DNA from: Treponema sp.
Lineage (GTDB): Bacteria; Spirochaetota; Spirochaetia; Treponematales; Breznakiellaceae
Reading direction: 5' to 3'
Assembly: GCA_031281685.1 (NCBI GenBank)
Contig: JAITFA010000026.1
Coordinates: forward strand, 1 to 7,556
DNA: 7,556 nucleotides
The notes below the pieces were generated by a model. The model ran no database searches and had not been told where the DNA came from. It was given only the letters and a program-made list of their open reading frames with translations. The translations under genes were made by a program, and so were the position numbers. Numbering within the stretch: the stretch's first letter is position 1; every line of letters begins with the position of its first letter. Of the stretch, positions 5,160-7,556 are shown one piece after another.

Positions 5160-7424
5160 ATGGGTATGGTTAGGACGCAAGATACCCTACAGCAAAAAAC
5201 AAGATCACAGTCATATCCAGAACTGTTGAACTATGGCCTGTTTATCACTTCGTCAAAGTTAAAACCTGAATCAAGCCTCCTCTTAAAAGCTGAAAACCTG
5301 GCTAAACCAAAATCAAGCCTCCTTGCCAGAGCTGAACAGCAGACACAAAAACAGCAATCCGCTCAGGGATTACTGGCGAAAGCTGAAAGTAAGAGAATAA
5401 ACCATCCATTTACGCAAGCTGTTACGGCGCAGCAAGTAATAAAGCCGCAGGCAACGTCTACGCCGACCATCGCTACAGATCAGGCAACCAAGACTGTTCA
5501 GCCGGAGAAACCCACAGAATCGCTTCGGACAGTCAGATTCCCCATTGCTATGAAACTGATAGCAATTATAAGTATCTTCATGCTTATTTCCATGGGGGTT
5601 ATCACGGCGCTGGCATCGTATCTACTAAGCGATGACGTGCGCCTCACTGCTGAGGATAACAACTATAGCATCAATCGTAAGCTTGCGGCGGCAACGGAAA
5701 CCACACTGAATACGATGCATTCAAAAGCTCTGGTCTTGCTCAACAGTCTGGCCTTTATACCGAACCAATCGGCGGAAGCGCTGGCGTACTTCTTTGAGCA
5801 GAACCAAGACATCACCGGTATCGCGGTTTCTTTTAACGAGACCTTTCTGCTGTCCGCTGAACAGTTGTCCAGTAATCCACTTTTTTTCCTTAATGGACAG
5901 AAAGAGCTGGATACTGCGTTGCTGAGAGCATGGCTTGCCGCACAGAATGAGGCAATGGAACGGGCCATGGCTGGAGAAATCCTCACCTTGAACGCAATTC
6001 CAGTACTGGATACCTCAGATGTGGCGATGTTCTTTCCGTGGGGGGAGAATGCGGCGGTTATCTTCTTTTCTACTAAAGGCCTGATTGAAGGTGGCGAAAC
6101 CAATCAGTCCTTCCTGATAAACGAAGTGGGCGATGTTCTTGTCCACTCTGAGCCGAGCGTTGTAGGCAAGAACAGGAGAGACGATCCCTTTGTGCAAACC
6201 GCACTGGGAAGTGAGACGCGCTCTCTTCAGACTGTCTATGTGAATGAACAAAATGCCGAATTTCTGGGTGCTTTTCAGCGCCTGTCAATCGGTGGTGTTA
6301 CGGTCATCACCACGATCCCTCTCGCGGTGGTACTGCGCGGCATCACCACTGTTACATGGCGGAACATTTTTCTGACTGCTGGAATACTCGTGCTTTCCAT
6401 AGTCTTTATCCTGCTTTTTTCCCGAACCCTCAGTAAACCTTTAACAGCGCTTACTCAAGCCGCCAGACAGATTGAGAATGGTACTTATCACATTTCCATT
6501 AAAAATAAAAACCGTGATGAAATCGGAATGTTAAGCGAAAGTTTTATCAGCATGGGTCATGGACTTGAGAACTTTGAACGCTTTACCAACAAGGTATTGG
6601 CGCGACTCGCCCAGAACGGCAAGCTCGCTACCGGCGGAACCGATAAATCTGCCACTATCTTCTTTTCGGACATTCGCGGTTTCACCGCTATAAGCGAAAA
6701 ACTCAAGGCCTCGGAAGTGGTTGATTTCATCAATGACTATATGCAGCGCATGGTAAAGTGCGTACTCATGACCAACGGAACCATCGACAAGTTCATAGGG
6801 GATGCGGTCATGGCGCATTGGGGTGCGATTGAAACAAGCGGCTCACCAGAGGAGGATGCGCTCAACTGCGTGAAGGCCGCGCTTATGATGAGGGCAGCGC
6901 TCCGCGCCTTTAATCGTGGGCGCGGTACGGAAAAGAAGCCGATCATCAAGATTGGTTGCGGCATTAACAGCGGAAATGTAGTGGCCGGACAGATCGGTTC
7001 CGAGGAACGCATGGAGTATACTGTTATTGGGGATGCGGTGAGCTTCGCGGATCGCGCTGAAACACTGAACAAGCCTTTTGGCACGGATATTATGATTACC
7101 GAACATACTTGGAAGCTCTGTGGTTATTACCTCATTACTGAGGAGATGCCGTCTGTTACTGAGGGCGGGAAGAAGGTTCGTATGTTCGCAGTAGTGAACA
7201 TACGCGATGCTGAAGATGCTAATGAGATGCTAAGACAGCTTGCCGAGATACCTAAAAATGACATTAGGCTTTGCCGACAGTGTATTGGCCCCATGGGGCC
7301 GAAGACTGTGGCTGAATTGAGAACATTGTTGGATATTCCTACGCCAGACTTGAGCGCGGTCAATGTCGATGAGGAGGAGAAGAAATATAAAGTTCAGCAA
7401 AAGCCTGAAGGAACAAAGCAATGA
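5160..7424 (+). CDS. Receptor-type class III adenylate cyclase (Cache-like sensor, HAMP, cyclase domain)
   Basis: This inner-membrane sensor probably makes cyclic AMP from ATP in response to an outer signal. Order: a hydrophilic N-terminal extension (1-128) with three copies of an LLxK/RAE motif (40-45, 54-59, 71-76); membrane segment 1 (about 130-155); an outer domain (156-400) with the Cache-like stretch FLINEVGDVLVHSEP (318-332); membrane segment 2 (about 402-421); HAMP linker (about 422-474); cyclase domain (about 495-655). Metal-binding aspartates are D504 (FFSDIRGFT) and D548 (DKFIGDAVM). K544 with T621 (YTVIGD) fits the Lys/Thr base-recognition pair of class IIIb adenylate cyclases. 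The usual Asn of the VNxAxR motif is S628 (VSFADR), while R632 is kept. A tail of about 70 residues contains a CxxC (C705, C708). No clear ribosome binding site precedes the ATG at 5160; an in-frame ATG at 5166 is an alternative. The last gene overlaps its stop codon. Confidence 0.93.
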   Translation: MGMVRTQDTLQQKTRSQSYPELLNYGLFITSSKLKPESSLLLKAENLAKPKSSLLARAEQQTQKQQSAQGLLAKAESKRINHPFTQAVTAQQVIKPQATSTPTIATDQATKTVQPEKPTESLRTVRFPIAMKLIAIISIFMLISMGVITALASYLLSDDVRLTAEDNNYSINRKLAAATETTLNTMHSKALVLLNSLAFIPNQSAEALAYFFEQNQDITGIAVSFNETFLLSAEQLSSNPLFFLNGQKELDTALLRAWLAAQNEAMERAMAGEILTLNAIPVLDTSDVAMFFPWGENAAVIFFSTKGLIEGGETNQSFLINEVGDVLVHSEPSVVGKNRRDDPFVQTALGSETRSLQTVYVNEQNAEFLGAFQRLSIGGVTVITTIPLAVVLRGITTVTWRNIFLTAGILVLSIVFILLFSRTLSKPLTALTQAARQIENGTYHISIKNKNRDEIGMLSESFISMGHGLENFERFTNKVLARLAQNGKLATGGTDKSATIFFSDIRGFTAISEKLKASEVVDFINDYMQRMVKCVLMTNGTIDKFIGDAVMAHWGAIETSGSPEEDALNCVKAALMMRAALRAFNRGRGTEKKPIIKIGCGINSGNVVAGQIGSEERMEYTVIGDAVSFADRAETLNKPFGTDIMITEHTWKLCGYYLITEEMPSVTEGGKKVRMFAVVNIRDAEDANEMLRQLAEIPKNDIRLCRQCIGPMGPKTVAELRTLLDIPTPDLSAVNVDEEEKKYKVQQKPEGTKQ
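5271..5323 (+). repeat. 42-bp-spaced repeat in the cyclase N-terminal coding region
   Basis: TCAAGCCTCCT occurs at 5271-5281 and 5313-5323, exactly 42 bases (14 codons) apart, and both copies are followed by related codons ending in GCTGAA. The encoded units are KPESSLLLKAE and KPKSSLLARAE. A third, diverged protein copy (GLLAKAE) follows but no longer matches at the DNA level. This suggests in-frame tandem duplication of a short unit. Confidence 0.65.
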
Positions 7425-7556
7425 AAGTGAAAACACAACAGAAACAGCGGCAAGGCGGTCTACAGCGTACGGTAGTTGTCGATGTGTTTGTGGTGCTTTT
7501 TTGTCTTTCCGGCGCCACAAGCGGTATCTATCTTTTCTGGCAGGACCTTAACCGCT
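7421..7556 (+). CDS. Single-pass membrane protein, N-terminal fragment (possible treponemal FecR-domain protein)
   Basis: Only the first 45 codons are present; the gene runs off the right edge. The product starts with a basic stretch (MKVKTQQKQRQGG), followed by a hydrophobic segment at about residues 17-40 (VVVDVFVVLFCLSGATSG and on) and then FWQDLNR. The ATG overlaps the cyclase stop as ATGA, and AAGGA (7408-7412) sits eight bases upstream inside the cyclase gene. Translation is therefore probably coupled and the two proteins made together. The pattern of basic start, VDxxVVxxCLSG membrane segment and FWxDLN reminds me of treponemal membrane proteins that carry a FecR domain in the part beyond this window. 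That match is from memory and cannot be confirmed from 45 residues. Confidence 0.75.
   Translation, partial: MKVKTQQKQRQGGLQRTVVVDVFVVLFCLSGATSGIYLFWQDLNR

Overview
The window looks like chromosomal DNA of a spirochaete, most probably a treponeme. The evidence is two tandem genes for FlaA-family flagellar sheath proteins, a Cache/HAMP adenylate cyclase of the treponemal type, and next to it the start of a membrane protein that resembles treponemal FecR-domain proteins. By eye the base composition is about half G+C. That is higher than I recall for T. denticola and closer to the termite-gut treponemes (the T. primitia / T. azotonutricium group). The species placement is an inference from memory.

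Layout, left to right. The start of purD (purine synthesis) runs off the left edge on the minus strand. A 190-bp divergent gap follows, holding a plausible purD promoter and a perfect inverted repeat directly before the GTG start of uvrC. uvrC (nucleotide excision repair, 653 aa) fills 319-2280. A 214-bp gap rich in short tandem repeats leads to a 290-aa membrane-anchored protein that I cannot name, whose outer part looks like a substrate-binding-protein fold. Next is a compact flagellar unit: a near-consensus sigma-70 promoter, two secreted FlaA-family proteins 11 bp apart, and a strong rho-independent terminator. After the terminator comes a 754-aa receptor-type class III adenylate cyclase. 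Its stop codon overlaps the start of a final gene (ATGA), of which only 45 codons are present.

The genes fall into at least four transcription units: purD (leftward), uvrC (possibly with the 290-aa gene), the flaA pair, and the cyclase with its downstream partner. Apart from the two couplings (flaA pair; cyclase and last gene) the neighbours have no evident shared pathway. I see no RNA gene, insertion sequence, CRISPR array or phage attachment site. No clearly new multi-gene system is visible. The points most worth a second look are the hairpin at the uvrC start, the altered catalytic residue and repeat-bearing N-terminal extension of the cyclase, the unnamed 290-aa protein, and the repeat-rich gap after uvrC.
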